Shown here piece after piece: positions 13,880 through 24,325 of a stretch of DNA of 64,000 nucleotides. This DNA is from Epiperipatus broadwayi. Lineage: Eukaryota > Onychophora > Udeonychophora > Euonychophora > Peripatidae. Each line of letters opens with the position of its first letter. Position 1 is the first letter of the stretch. The stretch spans positions 1,926,124 to 1,990,123 of the forward strand of contig JAQFVV010000142.1 in assembly GCA_028023455.1 (NCBI GenBank). The letters are read 5' to 3'. The position numbers were made by a program, and so were the translations under genes. The notes beneath the pieces are model-generated. The model saw only the letters and a program-made list of their open reading frames with translations, did not search any database and was not told the origin of the DNA.

Positions 13880-14551
13880 TTAATGCAAATCATCTGTGAA
13901 GAATTCAGGTATAAGATTAATTTGTGAATTGGGATCAGAAGTATGAGATATTGGAGATGAAGGACCGTTATTTAAAGTAAAAATAGAATCATTTTGAGAA
14001 GAAAGTGACAGTGAAAGATCTAACTGCTGAGAACTTTTATCTCCTGACCATTTACTTTTGTTAATGTCCTTTTTCCTCGAACTCTTTGAACGTCTAGTCA
14101 ACTTAGTTTTCAAGACAGAGGGTGCAGTATCAGAATCAGGATTAGAAAAATTATTTTCAAGTTGCGACCCTGAAGAATCATAAATCTTTCTTTTATTGTT
14201 AAAAGAACTAATATCAGTTATAAGTGCTTGATCTTGCAAAGATGAACAACCAAGAGTAGACTGAATGTTAAACCTATTCTTCTTCAATAACATATCCCCA
14301 TTTCTAATTGTATGAGATGAGCCAAGTGATAAATGAGTAATGTCAGTCAGAATAGAAACAACAGACTCACTGACCTTCTTACTTAAATTAGTAAAAACTT
14401 GTAGTGGAGACGATAGAGTAACATCAGACTGTTGCTCAGTAATATGTTCACTCATATGCTGCTTTTGCAAATCTTGCAAAACTTTAAGACTACGTCTATG
14501 AGTACGTGTTTTCTTAAGCTTACAAATATTGCAAAATCTCTTTAGACAATC
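13880..14551 (-). CDS. LINE ORF1-like protein (nucleic-acid-binding, partial)
   Basis: The frame is open from about 14551 to the stop at 13880. The first ATG in frame is in the context ...KQHMSEH, near 14457. Upstream of that ATG the same frame encodes CLKRFCNICKLKKTRTHRR, a Cys-rich and basic patch at 14551-14490 that could be the end of a zinc knuckle, so the true start may lie further upstream beyond a frame break. The rest is Ser/Asn-rich with a basic patch (LTRRSKSSRKKDINKSK) and an acidic end (EFFTDDLH). No coiled coil or RRM is obvious. Its stop overlaps the ATG at 13893 that opens the extended ORF2 frame, a compact ORF1/ORF2 arrangement usual in LINEs. Assignment rests mainly on position directly upstream of the endonuclease. 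Confidence 0.5.
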   Translation of the reverse strand, partial: DCLKRFCNICKLKKTRTHRRSLKVLQDLQKQHMSEHITEQQSDVTLSSPLQVFTNLSKKVSESVVSILTDITHLSLGSSHTIRNGDMLLKKNRFNIQSTLGCSSLQDQALITDISSFNNKRKIYDSSGSQLENNFSNPDSDTAPSVLKTKLTRRSKSSRKKDINKSKWSGDKSSQQLDLSLSLSSQNDSIFTLNNGPSSPISHTSDPNSQINLIPEFFTDDLH

Positions 14552-15540
14552 TTATCTCTTTTAAAAGTTTATTACTGTTTTTTTTTCTACATTTCAATAT
14601 AGTTTTTTATTGTTATGAATTTTGATGTTAAAAATAATATTAAATTTTCTTTTTCCTATATAATATAATAGGTTTATGTTTTTCATTTTAAAGGTGAAAA
14701 AAAAAAAAATTAAAATTTTAGCATTTTAAACATCAGAATGCTATGTAAATATATATTTTATAATGAATCTGTCTAATGTAATTGAGAAATTTAGATATAA
14801 TTTTAAATATACATTTTTTTTATTTTTATTAAAGATCTTTTCTTGAAAAATAATTTAGCATCTTTAATTTTTTTTCAACAAATGATATAAAGAACTGACT
14901 TTTTAAAACCCTTTAATAAAAATCAATACAAAAAACCAGTGCATTTTAAAGACAATCTTTCAATTATAATAATAAAATTTTATTATATATATTTTTACCT
15001 TCCCGAATCTACAGAATAAACTTACATTAATTAGAAGAAACCATGAAAATCAAATAGCTTGAATACAATGTTATTATTTATTGTTGTTATTAATATTTTT
15101 AATTGTAAAATATTAATAAACAACAATAATAAAAATTATAGCATACGTATAGTGAATCAATCTTTTAAAAATATTAATTAACCTGAAAAAAACTTTGTTT
15201 GAAAATAGTGGTGATAATCATGATATATGTAAAATGCAAACAGCCTTTTAATAGACTGCTTCAAAACAAACTCCTCCATTAAATAGCTATTCAAAACAGA
15301 TTAATGAAAGAGAAGAAAAACATTACTCATCATGCTTACCCATTGATGGATAGTAAAAGTTTTAGTACTTTTGGTTTTTTTCTATAAATATAAATCTATA
15401 TTGAATGATTAGATGAGTGAAGGATTAGCACAAATACTTGAAACAAAGTTTATATATCTATTTTGAACATGAATAAATCTTCTAGCATTTTACTTAAGCA
15501 GAAGAAATGAATTCATAAATTAAAGATTATTATAGCTTCT
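14552..15540. other. AT-rich stretch without recognised features
   Basis: Stops in all frames and homopolymer runs. It could include the 5' untranslated region of the adjacent minus-strand LINE, but no promoter or boundary is recognisable. Confidence 0.45.
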
Positions 15541-15542
15541 TG

Positions 15543-15583
<41 letters not shown>
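15541..15583. repeat. (CT)n/(TA)n compound microsatellite
   Basis: A CT run passes directly into a TA run, abutting the left arm of the inverted repeat that begins near 15585. Confidence 0.9.
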
Positions 15584-15584
<1 letters not shown>

Positions 15585-15585
<1 letters not shown>

Positions 15586-15778
15586 ATCAAGCCATATATC
15601 ACATGACTTATATATCTTGCATTTACAAATATGTAAAATAAAGAGTGTGAGAATAGCTCTAAACAAACTTTTTTTATTTTTATCATAAAAAAGAACTTGT
15701 TTAGAGCTATAAGCACACTCTTTATTTTACATATTTGAAAATGCAAGCTATATAAGTCATGTGATATATGACTTGATT
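15585..15778. repeat. Long hairpin (MITE-like inverted repeat)
   Basis: The left arm (about 15585-15669) contains AATCAAGCCATATATC, AAATAAAGAGTGTGAG and TAGCTCTAAACAA. The right arm (about 15691-15778) contains TTGTTTAGAGCTA, CACACTCTTTATTTTAC and GATATATGACTTGATT. The arms pair over about 85 bp with few mismatches around a loop of about 20 bp. No protein capacity. A partial, diverged copy of the right arm occurs at about 16090-16145, so this is a dispersed element rather than a unique structure. Confidence 0.8.
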
Positions 15779-16089
15779 TTATTACTATTATTATTTTCCT
15801 GTTGGGGGATTTGGCTAAATTAAATTGCTAAGCCTATTAATATATGATGTATCTGAATTAAGTTCAAATCCATATGATTTTTTCAGTTGGAGAACTGAAT
15901 TTAAAGACATGTAGTTGTCTCAAAATTTTAGATCTTTTTATTAAGAGTTAACTATTAGATAAATGCTTAGTTGGAGTTGGATTCTTGAATATAGTGTTCT
16001 AGTTTTTCACTGAAGAGAGCCATATCTCGAAACCAGTCTGAGAATGGGGACAATCCTAGATAAAGATGATTTGAATGCCTTCTCTTGTA

Positions 16090-16330
16090 GCATTTATCAT
16101 AAAAAAGCATGTTTACAGCTATTAGCACACTTTGTATTATATGTATGATGTTGAGTAGTCGTTAAAATAGTAAATACAGCTATAGAAAATATGACCCATT
16201 CTCACCAGTCATTCAACAATGCAATAATAAAAAAGTAAAAATCATGTTCAAATTTAAATTTTTTTGTATATTAAGATTGTCTTGAACAACTTCACCAAGA
16301 GATATAAGAAAAAGATCAATCCAATTATTT
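16090..16330 (-). repeat. Dispersed repeat family B, partial copy
   Basis: On the minus strand this reads TTCAAGACAATCTT near 16.27 kb, then a block ending with a T-rich 'catattttctatagctgta' segment and TTTACTATTTTAACGACTAC. The same order of blocks occurs on the plus strand at about 20.9-21.09 kb. The right part (16090-16145) also resembles one arm of the 15.6-kb hairpin, suggesting the two belong to one larger degraded element. Confidence 0.5.
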
Positions 16331-16414
16331 ATTATGAATCATTTATTACATAGATAGATTTTTATTTAATAAAGTAAAGAAATTATTTCTTAATTTAAAT
16401 TTTGTAATAAACAT

Positions 16415-16690
16415 TTAAATGTAAATGTGTTATGAAAACTATGACAAAATAAAAGCATATAACATTAAATAGATAGCATAAATAGTAAATATTGTTATAG
16501 TAAATGAGACATATTTCCACTAGTCATTTGATAAATTAATATAAAAAGAAAACTAAATCTGAAAGTGGTTATTACTTTGTATTATCAATGATTAGGAGTA
16601 GCGGAAATATGTCTCATTTACTATAATAGTATTCACTATTTAAATGATCAATTAACATCATATACTTTTACTTTGGGATTGTTTTTATTA
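16415..16690. repeat. Dispersed repeat family B, foldback copy
   Basis: Left arm about 16455-16535 (AATAGTAAATATTGTTATAG, then TAAATGAGACATATTTCCAC). Right arm about 16588-16670 (GGAAATATGTCTCATTTACT, then ATAATAGTATTCACTATT). The two are reverse complements with several mismatches. The spacer contains AAACTAAATCTGAAAGTGG, which recurs at 20.95 kb. Confidence 0.65.
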
Positions 16691-17347
16691 CACATTTATT
16701 ATTTAATATATTCTGAAAGAATTGCAGTACTACCACTAAATTCAAAATTTATAATTTTCTTATCATTATTTCAGAGAAAAAATTATATGCACTATGCATA
16801 AGTGAATTATGTCATTCTCTTTGTTTTACTGCTTTCCTCTTTTGAGTGGTATATGCCACATTTTTTAGCAACAAAAATTATTTTTATAATTTTTTTTAAA
16901 CAATATCATTTTACCCTCTTACGGGGAAAGACCACATTATTTTTAGATGAAAAAAAAATTGATTCTGACACAAATTTGAGCATCAATGATTCTTTTCTAA
17001 TTTCTAGACTCTCAAATTCCAAACATAATTTATTATCTAGCAATTGTAATCTATATATTTTTGAAAGATAAACTAACTATAGCAGTAAAAAAGGAAGAAT
17101 GGATAAGCAACCTGTACTTACAAAATCTAGTGGTATATTAGGCTTTTCATCCCAATAACTTATGAAAATGCTACCAAATATAATGAAAAGCAAAGTAAGT
17201 GTAGGCTTTTTAATGATCGCAGTTTGAATTTTTCATATTATTCGATTAGTAAATTATATATTTTTATTTACTTTCCTTTTTATAAAAAATATTAAAAAAT
17301 TAATAAGAATGCAAACAAAATGCAGAATTGGAAAAATGTACCAAGTA

Positions 17348-17349
<2 letters not shown>
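16691..17349. other. AT-rich stretch; no supported gene
   Basis: An 89-codon plus-strand frame at 16802-17071 has a hydrophobic start but no family motif, and codon use is indistinguishable from the AT-rich surroundings. I do not call it a gene. Confidence 0.45.

Positions 17350-17428
<79 letters not shown>
17350..17428. repeat. (TA)n microsatellite
   Basis: Uninterrupted TA tract of about 78 bases, ending in ATTATAAAAC. Confidence 0.95.
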
Positions 17429-17433
<5 letters not shown>

Positions 17434-18136
17434 AACATAAAATTCAAAGTTTCAGGTCATATGCATAGAAATGTATTATTGAATGAGAAATCACTAAATT
17501 TACTAATCTTTATACAATGCAACAATATGATCACTCAAAACTAGAAAAGTGAGTGTTTGAATAATAAGTCTGTACAAATAACATATATGGGTATGTGCAT
17601 CAGAAGGAGTTTAACATAGGTAAAAATACAAATTTCATGCTAACCTGTGTCTGGATATTCAAGCTGTGTTTCAATAGTTTTGGAACATTTATAAAAATAA
17701 AGGTATTGGATTGTTTATCTTTAAAAAAAGTTAGAAAAACTTTTGGTTGTATAGTGTGATGATCACACCATAAAAGTATTTAGAGAATTGTTTTAGTTCT
17801 TATCAACAAAAATTGAGATAGACAATGTACCTCTTCAAACTTTGTCTTATTTGTTTTTTTCGGGAATGTTAATTGATATGCCACCTCCATCTAACAATTT
17901 TTTTGTATTTGCTTTGAATTTGTGATCAGAAGATAATGAGTCATAGAATGTTCTGTTAGGTATGTTATATCTCCATGTTTACTTACATATTTATTCTTTT
18001 CATGCATAGTGACAGTAAAATTTTATTATTTATAAACCATCATTTTGTAGTAATCACTTGATTTTACATTTTAAGTAGATTCTATCTAACAAAATGAAAT
18101 CTTTTTCACAATGTGAAAGGTAAGACAAATAATAAA
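17429..18136. other. AT-rich stretch without recognised features
   Basis: No reading frame, repeat or RNA-like motif recognised. Confidence 0.45.
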
Positions 18137-18176
18137 AAGTGCATTGTTGTTGTTGTTATTATTATTATTATTATTA

Positions 18177-18220
<44 letters not shown>

Positions 18221-18222
18221 GG
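18137..18222. repeat. (TTA)n microsatellite with TTG start
   Basis: A short TTG run grades into a TTA array interrupted once. It directly abuts the left inverted terminus of the segment that ends at a second ATT array near 19.64 kb. Confidence 0.95.
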
Positions 18223-19638
18223 TAGTCATCAAAGAGCCACCATATTCCACTGGATGGTGACGTTTTCATGCTAAAATACATAAAAATGCCATTTCCGCAG
18301 CCGACACATTTGAACCCGCATTTTCTATAATACAACTTTTTTGTTGTGCTACAGATTGCAGGCCACTATGTCACTTCGCAGTACAGCATGTATGTTGCAT
18401 CGCAGCTATTACATTTTCAGAATTCGCACAGTTTATAAAATGGTTACAGCTTGGTGAGAGGGTGTGTTTTTTGAATTGAATGGAAATGTTTTTATTGGAT
18501 TTGTTTTTATTTTAAAGTATTGAAATGTTCAGATTTTGTAAAGTAATAATTAACAGACTTTTTACACTGTAGTGTATTGAAGTTTTAAGTGGTAAATGTT
18601 GACAAGATATATGTATAAAGTGAGTTGGAATTAGGTAATGCATCAAGTAATGTACTGTTTGTAACATTCCACAAGACAAAGAAGATTGTGTACCGTGTGT
18701 ATATTTTTGAAATAAAAAAGAGTGTTAACACAAAAATATCCAGTAAGAAAAGTACAATTGTACACTGTTTTTTAAATGTCATAAAAAGCATATATTATAA
18801 ACACGTTTAATAAGTAAAGAAGACATTGTATATATATATATATATTTGTTGTTGTTTAAAAAAGTTTGTTTTTTTCTTTTCTCCGACTACTGTTATACTT
18901 TGTTGAATATAGTTTACATTTAATGTTATTAGATGTTAGTAAAAAAAAATATTTACAAAAATACAATTTTGATATTTTTTATTTTAGCATTACAAACAAC
19001 AAAACACTAACCCTAAAACTAACCTTAAAACTAACACTAAACCTAACCCTAAAACTAACCCTAAAAAAACCCTAAACCTAACCCTAAAACTAACCCTAAA
19101 CCTAACTGTAACAACTTCTACTTTTAGTTGTCATTCTATTTGAAATAAAAAATAGTGGTAATATCTGTTTGTAAAAAAAAAAAAGTAAAACAAAGACTAA
19201 AAAAGTAAAAAATAGCGATAACACAATAATATCTGTTTCTCTGTAAAAATAAAATGTAAAAGGAAGACTAAGAATTTTTACTTTTTATTCCGATTATGAG
19301 TTTTTAAACAACAACAAAAAAAGCCATAACCCCAGTAAAAAAATCTCCTATAGAAAATTTATTTTTCTAATAAAAAGCAAACTAAAAAAGATGAATCAAA
19401 TTTTAATTTGTTTATTTTATTTTACATTTATTATTATCATTTAATTTGTATACTTTAAAAAAAAATAATATTTAAAATTAAATAATATTTAAAAAAACAA
19501 TTTTCTTTTGTTTTTATTTTCGCATTACAAAAAACACATCAAAATGATTATAATTAATGGCCCGGGAATGATCATATTTTATAGTTTAAGCATGAAAACT
19601 GTGCCATCGAGTGGGATATAGTGGCTATTTGATGACAA
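18223..19638. mobile_element. Candidate DNA element bounded by about 60-bp inverted repeats, between two ATT arrays
   Basis: The left end (18223-18285) reads GTAGTCATCAAAGAGCCACC, CCACTGGATGG and GTTTTCATGCTAAAATA. The right end (19578-19638), reverse-complemented, reads AGTTGTCATCAAATAGCCAC, CCACTCGATGG and GTTTTCATGCTTAAACTA. The two are clearly related inverted copies. Outside both ends lie ATT/TTA microsatellites. The interior encodes no transposase I can see; it has a CpG-containing block (18280-18430) and a telomere-like array. It may be a non-autonomous TIR element inserted in a TTA array, or two inverted copies of a repeat that carries a microsatellite tail. Confidence 0.5.
19005..19110 (+). 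repeat. Interstitial telomere-like repeats
   Basis: About nine imperfect repeats of CCCTAAAACTAA, CCCTAAACCTAA and CCCTAAAAAAA, i.e. variants of the CCCTAA strand of TTAGGG. The dominant period is 12, a pair of six-base-like units in which one unit is CTAAAA or CCTAAA. It is too degenerate and too internal for a real telomere. Confidence 0.75.
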
Positions 19639-19882
<244 letters not shown>

Positions 19883-19899
19883 TGCCCCCCAAACTTTTT

Positions 19900-19972
19900 T
19901 CTATTTTTTTAAGATTTGCTCATTTTTCCGCTCTTTTCTTCCTTTTTTCTTTTTCTCTCTCCCCCCCCCCCC

Positions 19973-20022
<50 letters not shown>

Positions 20023-20037
20023 TAATTATTATTATTA
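19900..20037. repeat. Pyrimidine-rich tract, C homopolymer and second (ATT)n array
   Basis: A T/C-rich stretch is followed by a run of about 12 C (19962-19973) and then TTA/ATT units to about 20037. The long C run in AT-rich DNA may partly be a sequencing-length artefact. Confidence 0.85.
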
Positions 20038-20560
20038 AGAAACAAATGTCTGGTCATATTATTTATGAATTTAGGTTTGTTCCTTCTTTATAATATTACA
20101 TACACAGTCCATGCTATATAAATAATAGACTATTTATTATTCACACTCTACATTGCACCAAATCTAAACCTTTTTTTTTCTGTTTAGTTACATTGTATAT
20201 AATTTGAGCCACTTACAGTCTGAAGAGTATTTACTCTAATTTATTCATCACTGCTATTTTCTTTTCATTTGATATATAGTCCTCTACAAGTTTCAATGAA
20301 TAAATTTCTGATATTTTGAAGTAATAGATTATCACAGATAAGTCATGTTATATATCATTTTATCAAAATATTTATAAAGAATGTACTGAGACTGTTACTA
20401 AAATAATGCAAATTTATCTATTAAAATTTTGAAGAAACATAGAGATAATTTTTATAAATCTTAAAATCTTATTTTTTTAATTTTGGAAGTGTAAAGACTA
20501 TATTTTTTTCAGCTTTATTATATTTCTTGATATTTTATTTTTCTGATAAGATAAGTGTTG

Positions 20561-20740
20561 GTGGCCTAGTGGTTTGCATAGCTACCTTCCAAAAAGCTGG
20601 CCTGGGTTCACTTCCCAGACAACACATTTACCTGCTTTTTTGTCAACCATTAATGGCTAGTGGTTAGCATAGCTGCTTTTCAAGTAGCTGGCCTGGGTTT
20701 GCTTTCCAGTCAATGCATTTGACATATGAAAAATTGTATC
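20561..20740 (+). mobile_element. Two tandem tRNA-related SINE units
   Basis: Unit 1 (about 20561-20630) has an A-box-like TGGCCTAGTGGTTTGCAT and a B-box-like GGGTTCACTTCCC followed by CAACACATTT. Unit 2 (about 20650-20735) has TGGCTAGTGGTTAGCATAGC, GCCTGGGTTTGCTTTCC, CAATGCATTTGACATATGAA and an A-rich end. The distance and order of the boxes fit an RNA polymerase III internal promoter derived from a tRNA. The same unit lies on the minus strand at 42285-42370. Short length (about 90 bp) and no recognisable LINE-like tail. Confidence 0.7.
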
Positions 20741-20904
20741 ATATAACAATTCTCGAAAAATCCAATATAGTATTTTTTATCTGAACAGGTTAAATGTTTC
20801 CTAGAAAATTTAAAATAAGAATTTTTTTTACTTTGTTAAATAAAAATCAATCTGTTTAATAAATAACTAACAATAAATAATTGGACTGATTTATTCTTAC
20901 ATCT

Positions 20905-21090
20905 CTTGTTGTAGTTGTTCAAGACAATCTTCTTTATATACAAAGAGAACTAAATTTGGAAGTGGTTACCAGTTTCTTATTGACATATTATCAGATGACA
21001 GTGGGTTTGCATCTCATTTACTATAACAATATTTACTATTTAAACAATTCATTTAACTTTATATTTTCACTTTGTGATTGTTTTCATTAT
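20905..21090 (+). repeat. Dispersed repeat family B, plus-strand copy
   Basis: Contains TTGTTCAAGACAATCTTCT, then AACTAAATTTGGAAGTGG, CATCTCATTTACTATAAC and TTCACTTTGTGATTGTTTTC. The blocks match in order the 16.56-16.69 kb segment and the reverse complement of 16.1-16.3 kb. No coding potential. Confidence 0.6.
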
Positions 21091-21264
21091 ATATACATAT
21101 TGGGAGCAAATATCTCTTCAATTTATACATAAGTTTATATATATATTAAATAAACACATTTATATATAAATATATAAATATATTAAATAAACACATTTGA
21201 TATATAAATATGTAAATAATAGACAATACTTATCTAAATATATTGCTATTCAATAGTTGATAAT

Positions 21265-21350
21265 GATAAGAGATAGCCATATTCATATTGCATATTGTTT
21301 AATTTTATAGAGATAGCCATATTGATATTGCATATTGTTTATTTTTATAG
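21265..21350 (+). repeat. Tandem duplication, about 41-bp unit
   Basis: AGAGATAGCCATATT is followed by ATATTGCATATTGTTTA twice in succession, with one substitution in the middle (TTC versus TTG). A similar small duplication of AAATAAACACATTT occurs just upstream at about 21148-21200. Confidence 0.8.
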
Positions 21351-21599
21351 CTAGATAGCAGATCAACTTTTTAATAATATTTAGATTTGAGGAAATATTA
21401 TTTATTATACATATTGCAATGGTATGGATGTGATAGGATAACAGGGAGTGGTGGAAAACAATCATCATTACTATGAAACAATCAAAATAAATTAAAAATA
21501 GCAAATATAAGGAAATAAAATATACAAGAAATAAATAAGAAAGTAGCATGAGAATCAGCATGGACTAACCATATAATTAGTTAAACTAACATTGTTATA

Positions 21600-21777
21600 G
21601 TGTTTTCCTGAAAGATTGTGATGATAGTGTTTTACTTGTGCATATACTAACCTGTTTAATGTGTTATTACTAACAGCTAAATGTGTTTGGAATATTTAAA
21701 TAAAGTTAAATTTTTCTAAAGACATTCCATACTCATATTAGATAATGAAAATAGTACAATATAAAAATACAAATAAT
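21600..21777 (+). mobile_element. Small copy of the PLE-tail palindrome family
   Basis: It starts TTTTCCTGAAAGATTGTGAT and ends with the complementary family end AATAGTACAATATAAAAATAC. The interior keeps CATATACTAACCTG, GTTATTACTAACAGCTAA and TCTAAAGACATTCCATACTC, all shared with the copies at 30.5, 34.3, 36.1 and 39.9 kb. The tRNA-like core is missing. The insertion is flanked by a perfect 9-bp direct repeat ATTGTTATA (21591-21599 and 21778-21786), consistent with a target-site duplication. Confidence 0.75.
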
Positions 21778-21899
21778 ATTGTTATAAACTACAAGTTATA
21801 ACAAAATACTCCAGCAGTATACATAATAAAAAAGCATCAATAGTCAACAGTTAATACTTGCAAATAAAATACATGGCCTTAAAATAAGTGGTACAAGTC

Positions 21900-22530
21900 T
21901 CTCTGATATCTACTTTGTATATCTTCTGTAATACTTGATCTACTTTTTCTACTACTTGTTCTTTTAATTTTCTGACTGTCTTCTCACTTTCTTCTTTCTA
22001 TTCTTCATTATTTTGTTCATTATTTCTACATACTTTTGTTCATTTTCTATATTTTCCTTCTATTGTTTTGGCCCATTTATCTTTTGGTACAAAACCTCTG
22101 GTTCAGCTATAATCTGATCTGTTATTTCTATTTTCTCTTGCATTGCATCATGCTCATGTATAACTTCTGTTTTTTTATTTTATTTTTTCGTATTTTTATC
22201 TATTATTTGGGTTATGCCCTGATTAACTTCATAAACACTTTGGTTCATTTTTGATTGTCTTTTTCTATGCTGTTTTGCAACTTTGCTTCTGATTGTACTT
22301 TCATTTTTTTAAACCACATCTGTTTTACAGCCTGTTTTTTCTATTTTGTTTAGAAGCATCTGAATTTCTTCTGCTCTTTTTTTTTGTCATTCTCTTTTTT
22401 TTTGTTGATTCATTTGTTTAAACATTTTTTCTGTTTTTTTTTTTATTATCGTCTTTTTTTTTATTATCCTCTTCTCTTTGTTTATCTCCTTTTTACTCTG
22501 CTCTTCTTTTTCTTCTGCTGTCTTTAGTAA
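21900..22530 (-). pseudogene. Decayed coiled-coil coding segment, gag-like
   Basis: The minus strand is strongly purine-rich and reads as Lys/Glu/Gln-rich protein in overlapping frames: KTAEEKEEQSKKEINKEKR, KMFKQMNQQKKRE, KKRAEEIQMLLNKIEKTG, then HDAMQEKIEITDQII. Charged, heptad-like content and frequent EQ/KE pairs resemble the long coiled coil in the gag protein at 61.4-63.5 kb, although I see no direct sequence identity. Several stops and shifts interrupt it. The lower-coordinate side ends close to the palindrome family insertion. It could be a decayed retrotransposon gag or any coiled-coil gene; the identity is inference. Confidence 0.4.
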
Positions 22531-23326
22531 ATATTATATATATATACATCTTCATTTTAGCTTGATTAAGTATTGTCTCCTTCAGCAGCTAGACCAAGAC
22601 TGCTGCAGTAGAAATTTTCATACAATAATTCAAATTCACATATATATAAAATATTTATGTTTGATTTACCAGTTATAAAAAATAGAAGATTAAGCTAAAA
22701 AAATTCATTTTTGGTTTAATGTAAGTCATTATACCATATAGGAAAAAAAAGGCACAGTTTTTTTTTTAATTTCATTTATAGATTCATCTATTGAGATATT
22801 TCCCTAGTTTTAAAAAAAAATTATAAATTCATATAGTTTTTTTATATATTGGTGTTTTAATTTTTTTTTAAAATAGAACAATCCAGTAAAATCAAATAAT
22901 ATCAGAACAAAAAGATTTTTAGCACTTTTTCTTCCCTTTGACTGACTTTTTTTTTTTGTTATGGATATCCATGGCTATTTGCAAAGTTATTTTGAGAATA
23001 TTTTTGGAGTAACTAAACACATAATTTTCTTGTAAAGTTCATTCTGATTCATGATTATTTTTAAATAATATATGTGTAATAATTATTAGAAATCAAATTT
23101 ATACATAATTACAGTAATGAATAATATTTTTGTAGTGTAATGTTCACTACACCACTCTCACACAAGGTATGGAATAGTTTCTATTCCATTTTAACACCTT
23201 TTGGAGTAATGTGATCATAAACATATGACCAAAAACATGAAAAATATCTATGATTTCCAAGATGCACTTTTCATACTGAACCAGCACTCATTAGTTGGCC
23301 CAGACTACAATCTCTTACACATATCT

Positions 23327-23339
23327 TTATCATTATTCA

Positions 23340-23373
<34 letters not shown>

Positions 23374-23387
23374 TGAATAATGATAAT

Positions 23388-23420
<33 letters not shown>
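23327..23420. repeat. Palindromic (TA)n with 16-bp arms, followed by a second (TA)n
   Basis: TTATCATTATTCAGTA lies left (23327-23342) and its reverse complement TACTGAATAATGATAA right (23371-23386) of a TA core. A second TA tract follows at about 23390-23420. Confidence 0.9.
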
Positions 23421-23423
<3 letters not shown>

Positions 23424-24068
23424 AATTACTACAGTTTAATTGATGTGTTAAATGTGCTGCTTTCAAAACTTTAGCACATATTACTTAATAAAAGTATAAT
23501 AATTATTTTTATTAATCATTTATTTGTCTAGAGATTATACTTCTCTCAAGCAAGGCAGGGAATGGTTTCTATCTGCTTTTAACACCTTGTGGAGGGATGT
23601 AATTACTTATCAATTAAACTATATAATGAGTTATTTATTTATATAGTGCAGCTTTTAATTTATAATAATAATTACCGATCACTCCACTGCATATGCACTG
23701 GATAGATTGGAGTGATCCATAATTATTATTCCAGATTAAAAACATAGCATTAAATAAATAAATAACTCTTTATATATGTTTAACATTCCATCTAATAATG
23801 ACATATCGAAAATTGTAAAAATTTTGCAACCATCAGTCATTAAAACATACTAAAAGGAATTGAAAGTGATTATTTAATATCTTCACACTCTCATTTTCAA
23901 ATTCTTTCGATTTTCCCTTACATATACACTTGAGTTAAAAAGATAGAGTGGATTCATTCTATCGTTTCAAAAGACTTTATCTTATGATTGGAAAGAAGAA
24001 TATTCAGTAAATGTTTAAATCTATCCAGCATATGTGTAGTGGAGTAATCCCTAATTATTATCAATAAT

Positions 24069-24119
24069 TAAACTATAGTGATTATATATATATATATATA
24101 TATATAATCACTATAGTTT

Positions 24120-24157
<38 letters not shown>
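24069..24157. repeat. Palindromic (TA)n with 16-bp arms, followed by a second (TA)n
   Basis: TAAACTATAGTGATTA (24069-24084) and its exact reverse complement TAATCACTATAGTTTA (24105-24120) flank a TA core. Another TA tract follows at about 24123-24156. The layout mirrors that at 23.33-23.42 kb and 13.77-13.87 kb. Confidence 0.9.
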
Positions 24158-24158
<1 letters not shown>

Positions 24159-24325
24159 ATGATAAAGATAATGTAAGAGATTGTGATGAGATCTGGCCAA
24201 CTGATGAGTGCTGGTCTTTGGTTATATTTATGATTACATCCCTCCACAAGGCAAAAGCAGATAGAAACTATTTCCTACCTTACATGAGAATAGTGTAGTG
24301 AACATTACACTACAGAGATATTATT

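Larger units (their letters stand above)
10600..14551 (-). mobile_element. LINE (non-LTR retrotransposon), probably Tx1/L1-like, broken
   Basis: Read on the minus strand, one element runs from about 14.55 kb to about 10.6 kb with the order ORF1, apurinic-like endonuclease, reverse transcriptase and C-terminal Cys/His motif. RNase H is not seen. The RT-downstream block (GKVTLLNSLVYSRLSYLF) and the C-terminal CxxC...H...C pattern are most like Tx1/L1-type LINEs, though Jockey or CR1 membership cannot be excluded. Frameshifts in ORF2 make it non-autonomous. The 5' untranslated region is not clearly delimited. I see no clean poly-A tail or target-site duplication at the low-coordinate end, so both boundaries are approximate. 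Confidence 0.75.
23121..24325. mobile_element. Compound foldback element with about 200-bp inverted arms
   Basis: The left arm starts TGTAGTGTAATGTTCACTACAC (near 23133) and continues with CACAAGGTATGGAATAG, GCACTCATTAGTTGG and CTTTATCATTATTCAG. The right arm (24150-24322) is its inverted, diverged copy: TGATAAAGATAATG, CCAACTGATGAGTGC and GTGTAGTGAACATTACACTA. Immediately outside, AATGAATAATAT and ATATTATTCATT are also inverted, so the arms extend a little further. The middle contains a third copy of part of the arm (23540-23600: GCAGGGAATGGTTTCTATC), a smaller hairpin at about 23660-23735 and two palindromic TA tracts. No transposase frame seen. Confidence 0.65.

Noticed and set aside
16802-17071. 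89-codon plus-strand frame with a hydrophobic N-terminus
   Set aside because: No domain motif, no homologous second copy, and composition is what AT-rich DNA gives by chance.
17752-17770. GTGTGATGATCACAC palindrome as a regulatory operator
   Set aside because: A single short palindrome in AT-rich DNA with no gene nearby.
19005-19110. True chromosome end
   Set aside because: The telomere-like units are degenerate, short and embedded between unrelated sequence on both sides.
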